Below are positions 7,393 through 16,775 of a stretch of DNA of 64,000 bases, one piece after another. The notes beneath the pieces were generated by a model. It worked only from the letters and a program-made list of their open reading frames with translations, made no database searches and was not told the DNA's origin. The first letter of the stretch is position 1. Each line of letters starts with the position of its first letter. This DNA is from UBA935 sp031555615 (GTDB taxonomy: Bacteria; Bacillota; Clostridia; Lachnospirales; Lachnospiraceae): NCBI GenBank assembly GCA_031555615.1, contig JAVBUF010000003.1:1-64000 (forward strand), in the 5' to 3' direction. A program made the position numbers and the translations under genes.

Positions 7393-9503
7393 AGTGTATC
7401 CTCCTGATGTGTCTTAGGTATAAATACCCGACTGTTGACAATTGCTTCATTTTCACTGATCATCTCTGCCGCTTTCCGGCAAAATTCCTGCTGGGAATTC
7501 AAGATCACCTTCCCTCTTTTATCGACCTTTTCATAGGTGCCGTCAGGCGTCAGACAATGTGCCTTAACGGTATCCTCCAGCAAGGTCTGGAGAATATACA
7601 TAATCTTTTCCCGCAGTTCGGGCTGTTCAATAGGGAACATAATCTCCACCCGACGCTCCAGATTCCGGGGCATCCAGTCGGCACTGGAACAGTAATATTC
7701 CGGATTGCCATCATTTTCAAAAAAGAAAATCCGGCTGTGTTCCAAAAAGTTCCCCACAATCGAACGGACTGTAATACGGTCATCCATCCCCGGCAATCCC
7801 ACCTTCAGACAGCAAATCCCCCGTACAATCAAATCAATCTGAGTTCCCGCTGCCGCGGCTTTATACAACGCTTCGATGATATCCCTGTCACAGAGGGAGT
7901 TGACTTTGGCAATAATTCGCGCCGGCCGGCCATTCTGGGCATTGCGCCGCTCCCGGTCGATCAAATAGAGAAAACGGTCCTTCAGCCAGAGGGGGGCAAG
8001 TGACAGCTTATTCCAGTTCAGCGGCTCCGAATAACCGGAAAGCATATTAAATACTGCCGTGGCATCCTCACCGATTGCCGCCGAGCAGGTCAGCAATCCC
8101 AAATCGGTATATAACTTAGCCGTGGCATCATTATAATTACCGGTTCCCAAGTGTACATAACGGCGGATACCATCTTCCTCCCGTCTCACCACCAATGTGA
8201 TCTTACAATGGGTTTTTAACCCTACCAGACCATAAATAACATGGCAGCCGGCCTTTTCAAGCTGTTTTGCCCAGACTATGTTATTTTCTTCATCAAACCT
8301 TGCCTTCAATTCCACCAGAACGGTAACCTGCTTGCCGTTTTCGGCTGCCTGAGCCAATGCCGCAATGATGGGTGAATTACCGCTGACCCGGTAAAGGGTT
8401 TGTTTGATGGCCAGGACTTCCGGATCGTTGGCTGCCTGCCTGATAAATTCCAAAACCGGCAAGAACTCCTGAAAGGGGTGATACATCAAAATATCCTGCT
8501 CTCTGATGCTCTTAAAAATATCTGTATCGGCCGATAACCCGGGCACCGGCACCGGTTTGGCATAGCCTTGCTCCTTTAAATGATCAAAACCTGAAATTCC
8601 ATACATTTTCATCAGAAAGGTCAAATCCAAAGGACCGTCAATACGATAAATATCTTCCTCCTTAATTGCCAGTTCTTCCTCAATAATCTGCAAAAGCCGT
8701 GGATCAACTTCCGCTTCCACTTCCAGACGGATGGCCTGCCCCCATTGTCTTTTCTTTAATTGCTTCTCTATTTCCTTCAGTAAATCCTCCGTATCATCCT
8801 CTTCAATATTCAAATCCGCATTGCGCATGATTCGGAAATGGTGGGCACAGACAATATCATAATTAAGAAATAATTTATGAATATTTCTTTCAATAATCTC
8901 TTCCAATAAAATAACAGTTGTTTCTTTTGCATCCACCGGAATTGTCACTATTCGGGAAAGCACACTGGGTACCTGCACCGTTGCAAATTCCAGCTCTCCC
9001 TCCTGTTCCTTCTTACTCAGCAACGCACCGATATTCAGGGATTTATTCCTGATCAGCGGAAATGGTCTGGAGGAATCAACGGCCATGGGCGTTAGAACCG
9101 GATATACATTTTCTTCAAAATACCTGTCTGCATACTCGGCTTCCTGTCTGGTTAAGTGCTCATGTTTTTCAATGACCCGCAGTCCGTTTTGCTTTAACAG
9201 CGGTAACAATGAACGATTATAGGTGCTGTATTGCTGATTAACCAGATCATGGGCCGACCGGTTGATTTCCCTTAACTGTTCCGCGGGTTTCATACCGGCA
9301 ATATCCGGCTTGGCATAGTCTGCACTGACCATATCCTTTAGGGCCGCTACCCGGATCATAAAAAATTCATCCAGATTAGATGCGGTAATGCTTAAAAATT
9401 TCAGCCTTTCAAATAGTGGATTATGCTTGTCCCTGGCCTCGCTCAATACTCTTTTATTAAACAGCAGCCAACTCAGCTCCCTGTTACTGAAATCAGTATT
9501 CAT
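7389..9503 (-). CDS. ppk1: Polyphosphate kinase 1
   Basis: A 704-residue PPK1, the reversible ATP:polyphosphate phosphotransferase. The N-terminal domain starts FSNRELSWLLFNKRVL; MYHPFQEFLPVLEF and AIKQTLYRVSGNSPIIAAL mark the catalytic core; LVGLKTHCKITLVVRRE with the HLGTGNYND stretch around residues 435-465 holds the autophosphorylated histidine; a second phospholipase-D-like domain follows (SSADWMPRNLERRVEIMFP). It is 13 bases downstream of a Ppx/GppA phosphatase gene, pairing synthesis with degradation of polyphosphate. Confidence 0.96.
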   Translation of the reverse strand: MNTDFSNRELSWLLFNKRVLSEARDKHNPLFERLKFLSITASNLDEFFMIRVAALKDMVSADYAKPDIAGMKPAEQLREINRSAHDLVNQQYSTYNRSLLPLLKQNGLRVIEKHEHLTRQEAEYADRYFEENVYPVLTPMAVDSSRPFPLIRNKSLNIGALLSKKEQEGELEFATVQVPSVLSRIVTIPVDAKETTVILLEEIIERNIHKLFLNYDIVCAHHFRIMRNADLNIEEDDTEDLLKEIEKQLKKRQWGQAIRLEVEAEVDPRLLQIIEEELAIKEEDIYRIDGPLDLTFLMKMYGISGFDHLKEQGYAKPVPVPGLSADTDIFKSIREQDILMYHPFQEFLPVLEFIRQAANDPEVLAIKQTLYRVSGNSPIIAALAQAAENGKQVTVLVELKARFDEENNIVWAKQLEKAGCHVIYGLVGLKTHCKITLVVRREEDGIRRYVHLGTGNYNDATAKLYTDLGLLTCSAAIGEDATAVFNMLSGYSEPLNWNKLSLAPLWLKDRFLYLIDRERRNAQNGRPARIIAKVNSLCDRDIIEALYKAAAAGTQIDLIVRGICCLKVGLPGMDDRITVRSIVGNFLEHSRIFFFENDGNPEYYCSSADWMPRNLERRVEIMFPIEQPELREKIMYILQTLLEDTVKAHCLTPDGTYEKVDKRGKVILNSQQEFCRKAAEMISENEAIVNSRVFIPKTHQEDTL

Positions 9504-9516
9504 GCTTTTTCTCCTT

Positions 9517-11070
9517 TTAATAATGTCGCTTTTGTCTGATCACAGGACGTATGCTGTATACCTCTTCAAAAAAATGGGCCCGGGTTTCAAACAACCCTTT
9601 TTCCAACGTTATATCCTCTACGGTATCTACCGTCAGTACCAGCTGCTCTTCCTTTAATAATGCTTTGAACTCTTTAAATTTTTGTTTATGACTGCGGTCC
9701 AGACCATTTGCAACTCTGAGAATGGCTGTCAGCTTGGCAATAACCAGATACGTGGAATGATCGATATCCATGTGCTGTCCGATATTTTCGTAATAATCAA
9801 AATCCAAATGATTATACTTCACCACATTGGCAATAATTTCCCGCTCCACATGAGAAAGCCCGATAATCTCCGTAGCCATTATAATACTATAAGAACATTC
9901 CCCCAGATTGACCATGCTGATATATTTACCGCAATCATGTAGTAATGCCGATAACTGTAATAAAAGCCGCTCCCGCTTTCCCATACCGTGCACTTTCCGC
10001 ATACTGTCAAAGATGGTCAGAGCTATGGCCTCCAAGGTTTCACCCCGGCGCCTGCTGCCCCGGTAACGTTTACTGATATTTTGGGCACAGGCGATGATAT
10101 CCTGTTCAAAATCATGCTTGGATGAAATAATCCGGTTCTTTTCCGCATGCTCATAAGCAACACCATCACAAAGGGTGGCCCCCGGCGCCCATATATATTC
10201 CGCTCCCATGGTCTCCATAATATTGAGAAGCAGTACTCCGGAAACAAACAGCGGTTTCATGTTTTCCTCCGGAATGTCCAGCATCTTGGCCAGTTCGGAA
10301 GAATGTTTGGTCCGAAATACTTCCAGAAAGCCCTCTACCAGAGCCTTATCCGCATACCCCCGCCGGCCGGCTTCACTGCCCTTACGCTTTAGCACGATTT
10401 CTGCGATATAATCATCCACTACGATAACATTTTCTATTTCCCGATCCTTCAGATACAATTTTTTATAAACCTGCATCTGGGAATCCACAATTTCATTTAA
10501 TAAAGACTCATACTGAGACGGTACTACATTTAAATGATTCAGCCGGTCCTGCAGCCGCAATACCCCTAAACGCATATTTTGAGTGGATACCAGAGTATCT
10601 TTATCAAACAGGGATATCTGGATACTGCCCCCGCCGATATCCACGATAGCCGTACCTTTTTGAATGATATTTTCAAAACCTTCCTCTTTCCAGGCAATGG
10701 ATTTATAATGTAAGAACCGCTGGGCGGAATTGCTCAGCACCTCCACATGGATACCGGTCCGGAGTCTGATCTGATCCAGCAGAATAATGGTATTTTCCGC
10801 TTCCCGAATGGCACTGGTGCCATAAGCCTTATATTCCTCCACCCGGTAGCCCTGCATGATATCCCGATAATCCCGCAGAATCCGGCACAGCTCGTCCACT
10901 CGCTCATAGCTTAACTTACCTGTGGCAAAGGTTTCGGTTCCCATATCAATACTGTGTCTGATATGGTCAATCTCCCGCATACCGTTTTTTTTCGATACTT
11001 CATAGATTTTCATGGATATTTCATACGAGCCTACATCTATTGCGGCAAAAGTTTTGACTGACACGGTCAT
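9517..11070 (-). CDS. Ppx/GppA phosphatase with C-terminal HD domain
   Basis: A 517-residue exopolyphosphatase / pppGpp phosphohydrolase. Residues about 5-300 are the actin-like fold (FAAIDVGSYEISMKIYEVSK; GTSAIREAEN; GTAIVDIGGGSIQISLFDKD). From about residue 330 there is an HD-type domain with LLQLSALLHDCGKYISMVNL and KYNHLDFDY. It is expected to remove terminal phosphate from polyphosphate, balancing PPK1. The start overlaps the upstream ATPase stop codon by 4 bases. Confidence 0.9.
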   Translation of the reverse strand: MTVSVKTFAAIDVGSYEISMKIYEVSKKNGMREIDHIRHSIDMGTETFATGKLSYERVDELCRILRDYRDIMQGYRVEEYKAYGTSAIREAENTIILLDQIRLRTGIHVEVLSNSAQRFLHYKSIAWKEEGFENIIQKGTAIVDIGGGSIQISLFDKDTLVSTQNMRLGVLRLQDRLNHLNVVPSQYESLLNEIVDSQMQVYKKLYLKDREIENVIVVDDYIAEIVLKRKGSEAGRRGYADKALVEGFLEVFRTKHSSELAKMLDIPEENMKPLFVSGVLLLNIMETMGAEYIWAPGATLCDGVAYEHAEKNRIISSKHDFEQDIIACAQNISKRYRGSRRRGETLEAIALTIFDSMRKVHGMGKRERLLLQLSALLHDCGKYISMVNLGECSYSIIMATEIIGLSHVEREIIANVVKYNHLDFDYYENIGQHMDIDHSTYLVIAKLTAILRVANGLDRSHKQKFKEFKALLKEEQLVLTVDTVEDITLEKGLFETRAHFFEEVYSIRPVIRQKRHY

Positions 11071-12356
11071 TCCCTCCCTAACAGATAGTCAATAAACTGC
11101 TGGGCTGTTCTGCCGGACAACCCGCCATGGTACATTTCCCAGCGATTGGCTTCCTGTATCAACTCTTCTTCATTTATTTGAACATGATGCTTCCGGGCAA
11201 GTACCCTTACAATATTCTGAAATTCCTTCCGGTCGGGAGCACTGAAATAGATGGTGACCCCAAACCGCGCTGCCAAAGACAGCTTTTCCTGAACGGTATC
11301 GCCCTTATGAAGGTCATCCCGGCGGTCTTCCTTATCACTGAACTTCTCCCTGACCAGATGTCTGCGGTTAGAAGTGGCGTAAATCAGCACGTTGGAGGGT
11401 TTTTTCTCCAATCCGCCCTCGATTACGGCCTTCAGATACTTATATTCTACCTCAAAATCTTCAAAACTCAGATCATCCATGTAAATAATAAACTTATAGT
11501 TCCGATTCTTAATTTGGGCAATGATATCATTCAAGTCCTGGAACTGATGCTTATAAATCTCAATAATCCGCAGTCCCCGGTCATAATATTCATTAGCTAT
11601 CCCTTTGATACTGGAGGATTTCCCGGTTCCGGCCTCGCCGAACAGCAAACAATTGTTGGCCCTTTTTCCGTTTACAAAGGCTTCCGTATTATCAATCAAT
11701 TTCTTTTTAGGAAGATCATAGCCTACCAGATCATTCAGATAGACATGAGCAATATTGGTAATGGGTACGATCTGTACTCCCCATTCATCATGAACCACCC
11801 GAAATGCCTTATGCAGACCGAATTTTCCCACACCGTATTCCTGATAAAAGCAGGTAAGAGTATCCTTCATCTCTTCTACGGTGTTTTTTTCTTTCAACTG
11901 CACCGCCAGAGAACAGATTCGTTCCCGGATGCGGCTGTTATAAACCTTGCTTTCCTCATGGGGGGCCTGATAATCCAACACCATTGCCAAAGCATCGGCT
12001 TTAAGCTCTGCTGCCATGGAGGTAAAATCATAGTCAAAAAAATCCTTAAAAACAGCTATATCATGGACTGCGGCCTGGTTTATGGTTCCCGCTACCCTGC
12101 CGCGGATTTCACAGGCTTTGCTGTAACTGTTTTCATTATTTACCAATAGATTGGTCAGATAGCAATGCCAAAGATTGCCGTAAAATCCGTGATTACCGGC
12201 CATTTCCAGCAAAGCATGAAGACACTGATAGAGCCGTTCCAGCGCCTGGCCCTTATGCTCCGCTTTACCGTAGTGCTCCATTACCCACGCCATATCGAAT
12301 AGAAGCTTCCCATCTTCCTCCAAATTTTTATATATGATCAATTCCTGTTCCCGCAT
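11067..12356 (-). CDS. DUF815-family P-loop ATPase
   Basis: A 429-residue protein with an N-terminal helical region and an AAA-type ATPase core. The Walker A motif is LLFGEAGTGKSSSIKGIANE (about residues 237-256) and Walker B is KFIIYMDDLSFEDFEVEYKY; LIYATSNRRHLVREKFSD resembles a sensor region. DUF815 proteins occur widely next to pheA or ppx in Clostridia, but the role is not established. Coupled by a 4-base overlap to the phosphatase gene and 15 bases downstream of pheA. Confidence 0.88.
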   Translation of the reverse strand: MREQELIIYKNLEEDGKLLFDMAWVMEHYGKAEHKGQALERLYQCLHALLEMAGNHGFYGNLWHCYLTNLLVNNENSYSKACEIRGRVAGTINQAAVHDIAVFKDFFDYDFTSMAAELKADALAMVLDYQAPHEESKVYNSRIRERICSLAVQLKEKNTVEEMKDTLTCFYQEYGVGKFGLHKAFRVVHDEWGVQIVPITNIAHVYLNDLVGYDLPKKKLIDNTEAFVNGKRANNCLLFGEAGTGKSSSIKGIANEYYDRGLRIIEIYKHQFQDLNDIIAQIKNRNYKFIIYMDDLSFEDFEVEYKYLKAVIEGGLEKKPSNVLIYATSNRRHLVREKFSDKEDRRDDLHKGDTVQEKLSLAARFGVTIYFSAPDRKEFQNIVRVLARKHHVQINEEELIQEANRWEMYHGGLSGRTAQQFIDYLLGRE

Positions 12357-12370
12357 CTTTTTCCATTCCT

Positions 12371-13498
12371 TTAATAATTTCCCAGTATTTTCATATTCCG
12401 GGCTTCATCCCGCAATCCCCGTAAAGCATTTTTAACCGCACTGTCTGCCAGATTTCCCTCAAAATCGATAAAGAACCGATATTCCCAGTTCCGTCCTTCA
12501 ATGGGACGGCTTTCAATCCGATTCATATTCAGATTGTTGTAGATAAAGTGAGACAGCATATGGTAAAGGGAACCGCTTTCATGGGCCACTTCAAAGCAAA
12601 TGCTGACTTTCTTTGCTTCTTTCAGAAAGATTTTCTGATTGGTTACGATAATGAACCGGGTGGAATTGGACCCCGACTGATTGATTCCCTTTTTCAGCAC
12701 TTCCAGGCCATATATCCGGCCGGCATGCTCCCCGGCAACCGCCGCCTGACTGCCATCACCATCCTCCTTCACCTTCCGCGCAGCAAAAGCGTTGTTCTGC
12801 ATACTGATCTGCTGCCACTGGGGATATTGGTTCAAATATTTAGCCGACTGCATCAGGGACTGGGGATGGGAATACACCGTCTTAATATCCTCCAGCTTGG
12901 TGCCCGGCAGTCCCAACAGACAGTGCTCGATCCGGATAATCTGCTCTCCCACTATATAATTTTCAAATTCCACCAGTAAATCATAAATTTCACTGACAAT
13001 CCCGGCAGTGGAATTCTCAATCGGTAAAACCGCAAAATCCGCACTGCCTTCCTCAATAGCACACATAGCATCCCTGAAGGTATCCACATGAAAGCTGTTG
13101 ATCCCGTCACCGAAATATTGCTCCATAGCCGCCTGGGAATAGGCCCCGTCAGCCCCCTGAAAGACCACCCTGGCTTTCCGTTTCTCCAGGGCATCCACTC
13201 CAATAAAGGGCAGCTTTCCGACACTTCCGTTTTCTGCCAGTAATTGATATTGCAGCTTACGGCTCATGGCCATAATCTGTTCAAAAAGCTCCTCAATGCC
13301 ATGACTGTTGAAGTCATTATGGGTCATGCTCTTCACACTGCGGATTTTTTCTTCCTCCCTGGTCTTATCAAAGACCTTTTTACCGGTTCTGATCTTAAAT
13401 TCCGCTACCGCCTTGGAAACCGCCATCCTTTGTTCATATAATTCGACAATCTGACTGTCGATTGCATCAATTTGTTCCCGTAAATTTACCAAGTCCAT
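12371..13498 (-). CDS. pheA: Bifunctional chorismate mutase / prephenate dehydratase
   Basis: A 375-residue fusion making phenylpyruvate from chorismate. Residues 1-90 form an AroQ-type chorismate mutase (VNLREQIDAIDSQIVELYEQ, RMAVSKAVAEFKIRTGKKVF). Residues about 110-285 are the prephenate dehydratase (RVVFQGADGAYSQAAMEQYF; FAVLPIENSTAGIVSEIYDL; NSTRFIIVT with the catalytic TRF). Residues about 295-370 are an ACT regulatory domain (VAHESGSLYHMLSHF; NMNRIESRPIEGRNWEYRFF), so feedback by phenylalanine is expected. First gene of the run pheA-DUF815-ppx-ppk1-epimerase. Confidence 0.95.
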   Translation of the reverse strand: MDLVNLREQIDAIDSQIVELYEQRMAVSKAVAEFKIRTGKKVFDKTREEEKIRSVKSMTHNDFNSHGIEELFEQIMAMSRKLQYQLLAENGSVGKLPFIGVDALEKRKARVVFQGADGAYSQAAMEQYFGDGINSFHVDTFRDAMCAIEEGSADFAVLPIENSTAGIVSEIYDLLVEFENYIVGEQIIRIEHCLLGLPGTKLEDIKTVYSHPQSLMQSAKYLNQYPQWQQISMQNNAFAARKVKEDGDGSQAAVAGEHAGRIYGLEVLKKGINQSGSNSTRFIIVTNQKIFLKEAKKVSICFEVAHESGSLYHMLSHFIYNNLNMNRIESRPIEGRNWEYRFFIDFEGNLADSAVKNALRGLRDEARNMKILGNY

Positions 13499-13591
13499 AT
13501 TTTTCCTGTCCGTTTCTTTTCATTTGTTCTTAATTTTATACTATCTGTAAAACTATAGCAACCCAAAAGCTTATTTTTACCTTTAATTTAC

Positions 13592-13620
13592 TTGCTTTTT
13601 ACAACCCAAAAAGTTATACT
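13592..13620 (+). promoter_or_regulatory. Promoter for the DUF5050-like gene
   Basis: TTGCTT (13592-13597), 17-base spacer, TATACT (13615-13620). Transcription would start near 13627, just ahead of the ribosome site AAAGAGAGG and the ATG at 13643, which is the main reason for choosing that start. Confidence 0.7.
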
Positions 13621-13642
13621 GAATTGCGAAAGAGAGGCTTTT

Positions 13643-14665
13643 ATGAATAAAAAATCTATTGCTTTTTTAGTTATCGCTTTCATAATTCTGGTTATTTTTA
13701 TTGTTTCCTCCGCACTTATGAAGCGCATTCCGAAAAACGACAGTAATCTGGCCGGAAACACCGCCGGAAACCTTTATAATGAAGGTCTGTTTTGTGAATC
13801 AGACGGAAAAGTCTACTTTGCCAACAGCTTTGATAACGGCTGCCTTTATTCCATGAACAATGATGAAACTGAAATAAAAAAATTAAATAATTCACAGGTA
13901 TTTTCCATCAATGCCGGCGGCAAATTTCTTTACTATTGTCTTAACAGCACCAAAAGCGGCGGCAGTGGTTTAGGGTATGTCCGGCCTACCCTGGGACTTT
14001 ACCGCTGTAAAACAAACGGTTCCGCATCTACCTGCCTGAAGAATTCCGCCGTCGTCACCGCTACATTATGCGGCAATTATCTATATTATCAAAATTACAA
14101 TAATAAAGAATATACGCGTCTTTATAAAATAAAAACCGACAAATCCGAAGATATCGAGATTGCCGACTATGTCATTAACCCTTCTTCCTATCACAACGGC
14201 ATTATTTATTTTGCCGGCACGCAGACGGACCATGATTTATATGGACTAAATACCGAAAATGACGCAATCAGCACTGTTTTTCAGGGAAATATCTATAATC
14301 CGGTTTATCAGGACGGGTATATTTATTTTCTGGATCAGGCTCAGAATTACCGCCTTTGCCGCTATTCTCCAGGGGAAAACCAGATTGAAATCCTGACGGA
14401 AGACCGGGTGGATACTTATAATATCGGCAGCGGCCTGATTTATTATCAGAAAAATTCCACCTCCGAACCGGCCCTGATGAGAATGGGGATGGACGGCAGC
14501 AATCCGGAAGTAGTGGCCGAAGGCAATTATACCAACATCAGCATGACCTCCCAATATGTCTACTTCCGCATGTTTGGCGATGACATCACTACTTACCATG
14601 TTCCGTTATATGGGTATCCGGAAGTTACCATCTTTACAAACGCCTCTGACGCAGTTTACAACTAG
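13643..14665 (+). CDS. Membrane-anchored DUF5050-type beta-propeller protein
   Basis: A 340-residue protein starting MNKKSIAFLVIAFIILVIFI, a single N-terminal hydrophobic anchor or uncleaved signal peptide. The rest is a series of Tyr-rich repeats of about 40-45 residues, such as GKVYFANSFDNGCLYSMNND, GNYLYYQNYNNKEYTRLYKI and DGYIYFLDQAQNYRLCRYSP. These match the DUF5050 / KWG-like propeller proteins common at the surface of Clostridia; they are thought to bind ligands outside the membrane, but no specific partner is known. It is monocistronic, divergent from pheA, and ends at a strong terminator. Confidence 0.8.
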   Translation: MNKKSIAFLVIAFIILVIFIVSSALMKRIPKNDSNLAGNTAGNLYNEGLFCESDGKVYFANSFDNGCLYSMNNDETEIKKLNNSQVFSINAGGKFLYYCLNSTKSGGSGLGYVRPTLGLYRCKTNGSASTCLKNSAVVTATLCGNYLYYQNYNNKEYTRLYKIKTDKSEDIEIADYVINPSSYHNGIIYFAGTQTDHDLYGLNTENDAISTVFQGNIYNPVYQDGYIYFLDQAQNYRLCRYSPGENQIEILTEDRVDTYNIGSGLIYYQKNSTSEPALMRMGMDGSNPEVVAEGNYTNISMTSQYVYFRMFGDDITTYHVPLYGYPEVTIFTNASDAVYN

Positions 14666-14681
14666 ACAAAATCTTTATTAT

Positions 14682-14719
14682 GAACTAAAAAAAGCATCTG
14701 CGGATGCCTTTTTTAGTTC
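14682..14719. terminator. Bidirectional intrinsic terminator
   Basis: GAACTAAAAAAAGCATC pairs with GATGCCTTTTTTAGTTC across a TGCG loop, with runs of A and T on each side, so it works in both directions for the converging genes at 13643 and 14713. The last codons of the minus-strand gene lie inside it. Confidence 0.85.
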
Positions 14720-15570
14720 AGTTCCTCTGACCTGTTCATGTTGTTCTTATATAAGCTATGGACCTTTCGCCGAAACTCAATATCGGTACGAGTAAAATCA
14801 GGTATGCTCCTCCTGAGGTGCTTTTTTTCTTCCTCTGTTTCGCTGGTTTCACTTTTGGCAATTTCCCCTTCTTTTCCTTCTGTATCCGCCACTTCGGCTG
14901 TATCCTCTTTGACCGGCTCTGTTTCCGAAGCTTCGGCTGTATCCTCTTTGACCGGCTCTGTTTCCGCTGCTTCAGCTGTATCCGCTTCGGCAGGCTCTGC
15001 TTCCGGCTGCAGGGCACTTTGATCGGTATTTTCTTCTACCGCCTCACTGATTTCCTCCGCAACATCTCCTTCGTCCGGCAGCTCGGCATATTCAGGACTG
15101 GCTACAAATTCACCGAAAGAATCACCCAGCTGATTCACCCGCATAAGCGTTTTAAGTGCATTTTGTTTTTCAACTTCACCGGTACCTTTTGTTTCTTTTA
15201 CCATTGTCAGGGCCTCGGTATACACCTGCAGCACTTCCAGTTTCGTTTCCGCTGCCTCCAGCTTCATCTCCAGCTGCTGCCGCTCCGCAAGCACTTCCTG
15301 CACCGTCTGATAGCAATCCGGGGCATTTTTTGCCAGAAAGTCCAATTCCGCAGAGGACAGATCATTTCCCGCCATAAACTTCCCCATAATCTGATCTACT
15401 TTTTTGCTAACCGGATTATTTTCCTCTTTAAACTGCTCTATCCAAATATCTTCTTTATTTTTCTCTTTATTCTTCTCTTCCTTTTCCGGTATCTTGCTTC
15501 CGCTGATACTTACCTTTCCGCTGGTAAGCACCGGATATGCATTGGATAATCCTGCCCCTGATACATTCAT
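14713..15570 (-). CDS. Hypothetical acidic repeat protein
   Basis: About 285 residues from the ATG at 15570, chosen because AAGGAGGT lies 6 bases upstream of it; an earlier in-frame ATG at 15594 lies before that site. Residues about 45-160 are helical with a coiled coil (EVLAERQQLEMKLEAAETKL). Residues about 175-245 are strongly acidic and contain three 13-residue repeats of the type TAEAxETEPVKED. The C-terminus is basic (LRRSIPDFTRTDIEFRRKVH). No signal peptide or membrane segment is seen. The family is not recognised; its genes are probably transcribed apart from the HD hydrolases 40 bases upstream. Confidence 0.7.
   Translation of the reverse strand: MNVSGAGLSNAYPVLTSGKVSISGSKIPEKEEKNKEKNKEDIWIEQFKEENNPVSKKVDQIMGKFMAGNDLSSAELDFLAKNAPDCYQTVQEVLAERQQLEMKLEAAETKLEVLQVYTEALTMVKETKGTGEVEKQNALKTLMRVNQLGDSFGEFVASPEYAELPDEGDVAEEISEAVEENTDQSALQPEAEPAEADTAEAAETEPVKEDTAEASETEPVKEDTAEVADTEGKEGEIAKSETSETEEEKKHLRRSIPDFTRTDIEFRRKVHSLYKNNMNRSEELN
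14897..15013 (-). repeat. Three in-frame 39-base tandem repeats
   Basis: Units at 14897-14935, 14936-14974 and 14975-15013 share GCTGTATCC (plus-strand reading) and differ mainly at their ends; the first two are nearly identical over CTCTTTGACCGGCTCTG. Each unit codes for 13 residues of the acidic part of the protein, so copy number can change without a frameshift. Confidence 0.8.
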
Positions 15571-15611
15571 GACCGCACCTCCTTGTGACATCATGCCTAT
15601 TCCATTATATG

Positions 15612-16190
15612 TTATATATCGGCTTTGCTCAGGGAATCCTTTATCTTTTGGATAGTTTCTTCATTCATCGCTTTCCGCAGCTGTTTCAAATAATCAGAAA
15701 AGGCCACATACTCTGCTCCGTAAGTAAGGTTCAGATCGTATTCCAAAGGCAGCCAGGTTGATAAATCCGCTTCATTATGCTGCAATACAGCTTCCAGCTT
15801 ATCCAGCCCCCTGTAAATCTTGGCTTCCAGGGTTTTCATCGCCTTCATTTCCGCAAATAATTCCTCCAGTTCCTTCCGATAGGACTCCGGTAAGGTTTCC
15901 AGTAATTCCGTTACTGCATTTTCTTCCACCGCTTCATCCTTTTCCCGCTTGTAAAAAGAAGGAATATCCCCTGTAATGGCTTCACCGATATCATGAAACA
16001 GGCTCATCAGTATGATTCTGGCCGTATCGGCTTCCGGAAATTCGTCCTTAATAAAATACGCCATTAAAGACAGGCGCCAACTGTGTTCGGCAACACTTTC
16101 CTGCCGCCCCGAACTGGTCCAGGAATGCCTGGTGTTACATTTTAATTTTTCCGCTACATGCATAAATTCAATTATTTTTTTTACATCCAT
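15612..16190 (-). CDS. HD-domain hydrolase, YfbR/HDDC2-like
   Basis: A 192-residue HD_3 hydrolase. The metal-binding His is in ESVAEHSWRLSLMAY (about residue 33-38) and the HD pair in ILMSLFHDIGEAITGDIPSF (about residues 62-70), followed by a distal Asp in GLDKLEAVLQHN. Relatives of this fold remove phosphate from 5'-deoxynucleotides. It overlaps the next HD gene by 10 bases, so the two are coupled. Confidence 0.85.
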   Translation of the reverse strand: MDVKKIIEFMHVAEKLKCNTRHSWTSSGRQESVAEHSWRLSLMAYFIKDEFPEADTARIILMSLFHDIGEAITGDIPSFYKREKDEAVEENAVTELLETLPESYRKELEELFAEMKAMKTLEAKIYRGLDKLEAVLQHNEADLSTWLPLEYDLNLTYGAEYVAFSDYLKQLRKAMNEETIQKIKDSLSKADI

Positions 16191-16768
16191 GATTCATTTA
16201 CCTGCTCTTCACAATCCCGCATTGCAAGGATCGTTCTTTCTAAAAGTTCATCCAGTTCCCAATCCAGCATTGCCGCTCCGTCCATGATAATATCACGGGA
16301 ACAGCCGGCGGCAAATTTCTTATCTTTAAATTTCTTTTTCAGACTGGATACTTCCATATCCATAACACTTTTGGAGGGGCGCATTCTGGCCGCGGCTCCA
16401 ATCAGCCCGGTCAATTCATCGACAGCAAATAAAACCTTTTCCATCTGATGCCTGGGTTCCACATCGACACAAATGCCGTATCCATGTGAACAGATTGAAT
16501 AGATCATATCCTCCCCCACATTTCCGGCCCGCAGTAGCTCCGGAGCTTTTTTACAATGCTCCTCCGGGTACTCTTCAAAATCAATATCGTGAAGAATACC
16601 CACCAGTCCCCAATATTCTTCTTCCTGCGCATACCCCAGCTCCCGGGCATAATAGCGCATGACCCCCTCCACCGTCAAAGCATGTAAAATATGAAAAGAC
16701 TCCTTATTATGTACCCTTAGCAGCGTCATTGCTTCTTCTCTGGAAATGTTGCTTTTCATGTTCATCAT
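16181..16768 (-). CDS. HD-domain hydrolase (HDIG type)
   Basis: A 195-residue protein with the histidine in SFHILHALTVEGVMRYYARE and the HD pair in GLVGILHDIDFEEYPEEHCK (about residues 52-60), followed by ICSHGYGICVDVEPRHQMEK and VDELTGLIGAAARMRPSKSV. This matches a group of small HDIG proteins common in Clostridia whose substrate is unknown. It ends inside the YfbR-like gene and begins 8 bases after the VanZ-like gene; the three are probably one transcript. Confidence 0.85.
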   Translation of the reverse strand: MMNMKSNISREEAMTLLRVHNKESFHILHALTVEGVMRYYARELGYAQEEEYWGLVGILHDIDFEEYPEEHCKKAPELLRAGNVGEDMIYSICSHGYGICVDVEPRHQMEKVLFAVDELTGLIGAAARMRPSKSVMDMEVSSLKKKFKDKKFAAGCSRDIIMDGAAMLDWELDELLERTILAMRDCEEQVNESWM

Positions 16769-16775
16769 TCCTCCG

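Noticed and set aside
11127..12149. Plus-strand 340-codon frame opposite the DUF815 gene
   Set aside because: The minus strand carries clear Walker A and B motifs and coupled neighbours; the opposite frame has no recognisable protein features.
14758..15549. Plus-strand 263-codon Phe/Cys-rich frame
   Set aside because: Antisense of the acidic repeat protein; Phe and Leu richness is what Glu/Lys codons give on the other strand. The minus-strand gene has the ribosome site AAGGAGGT.
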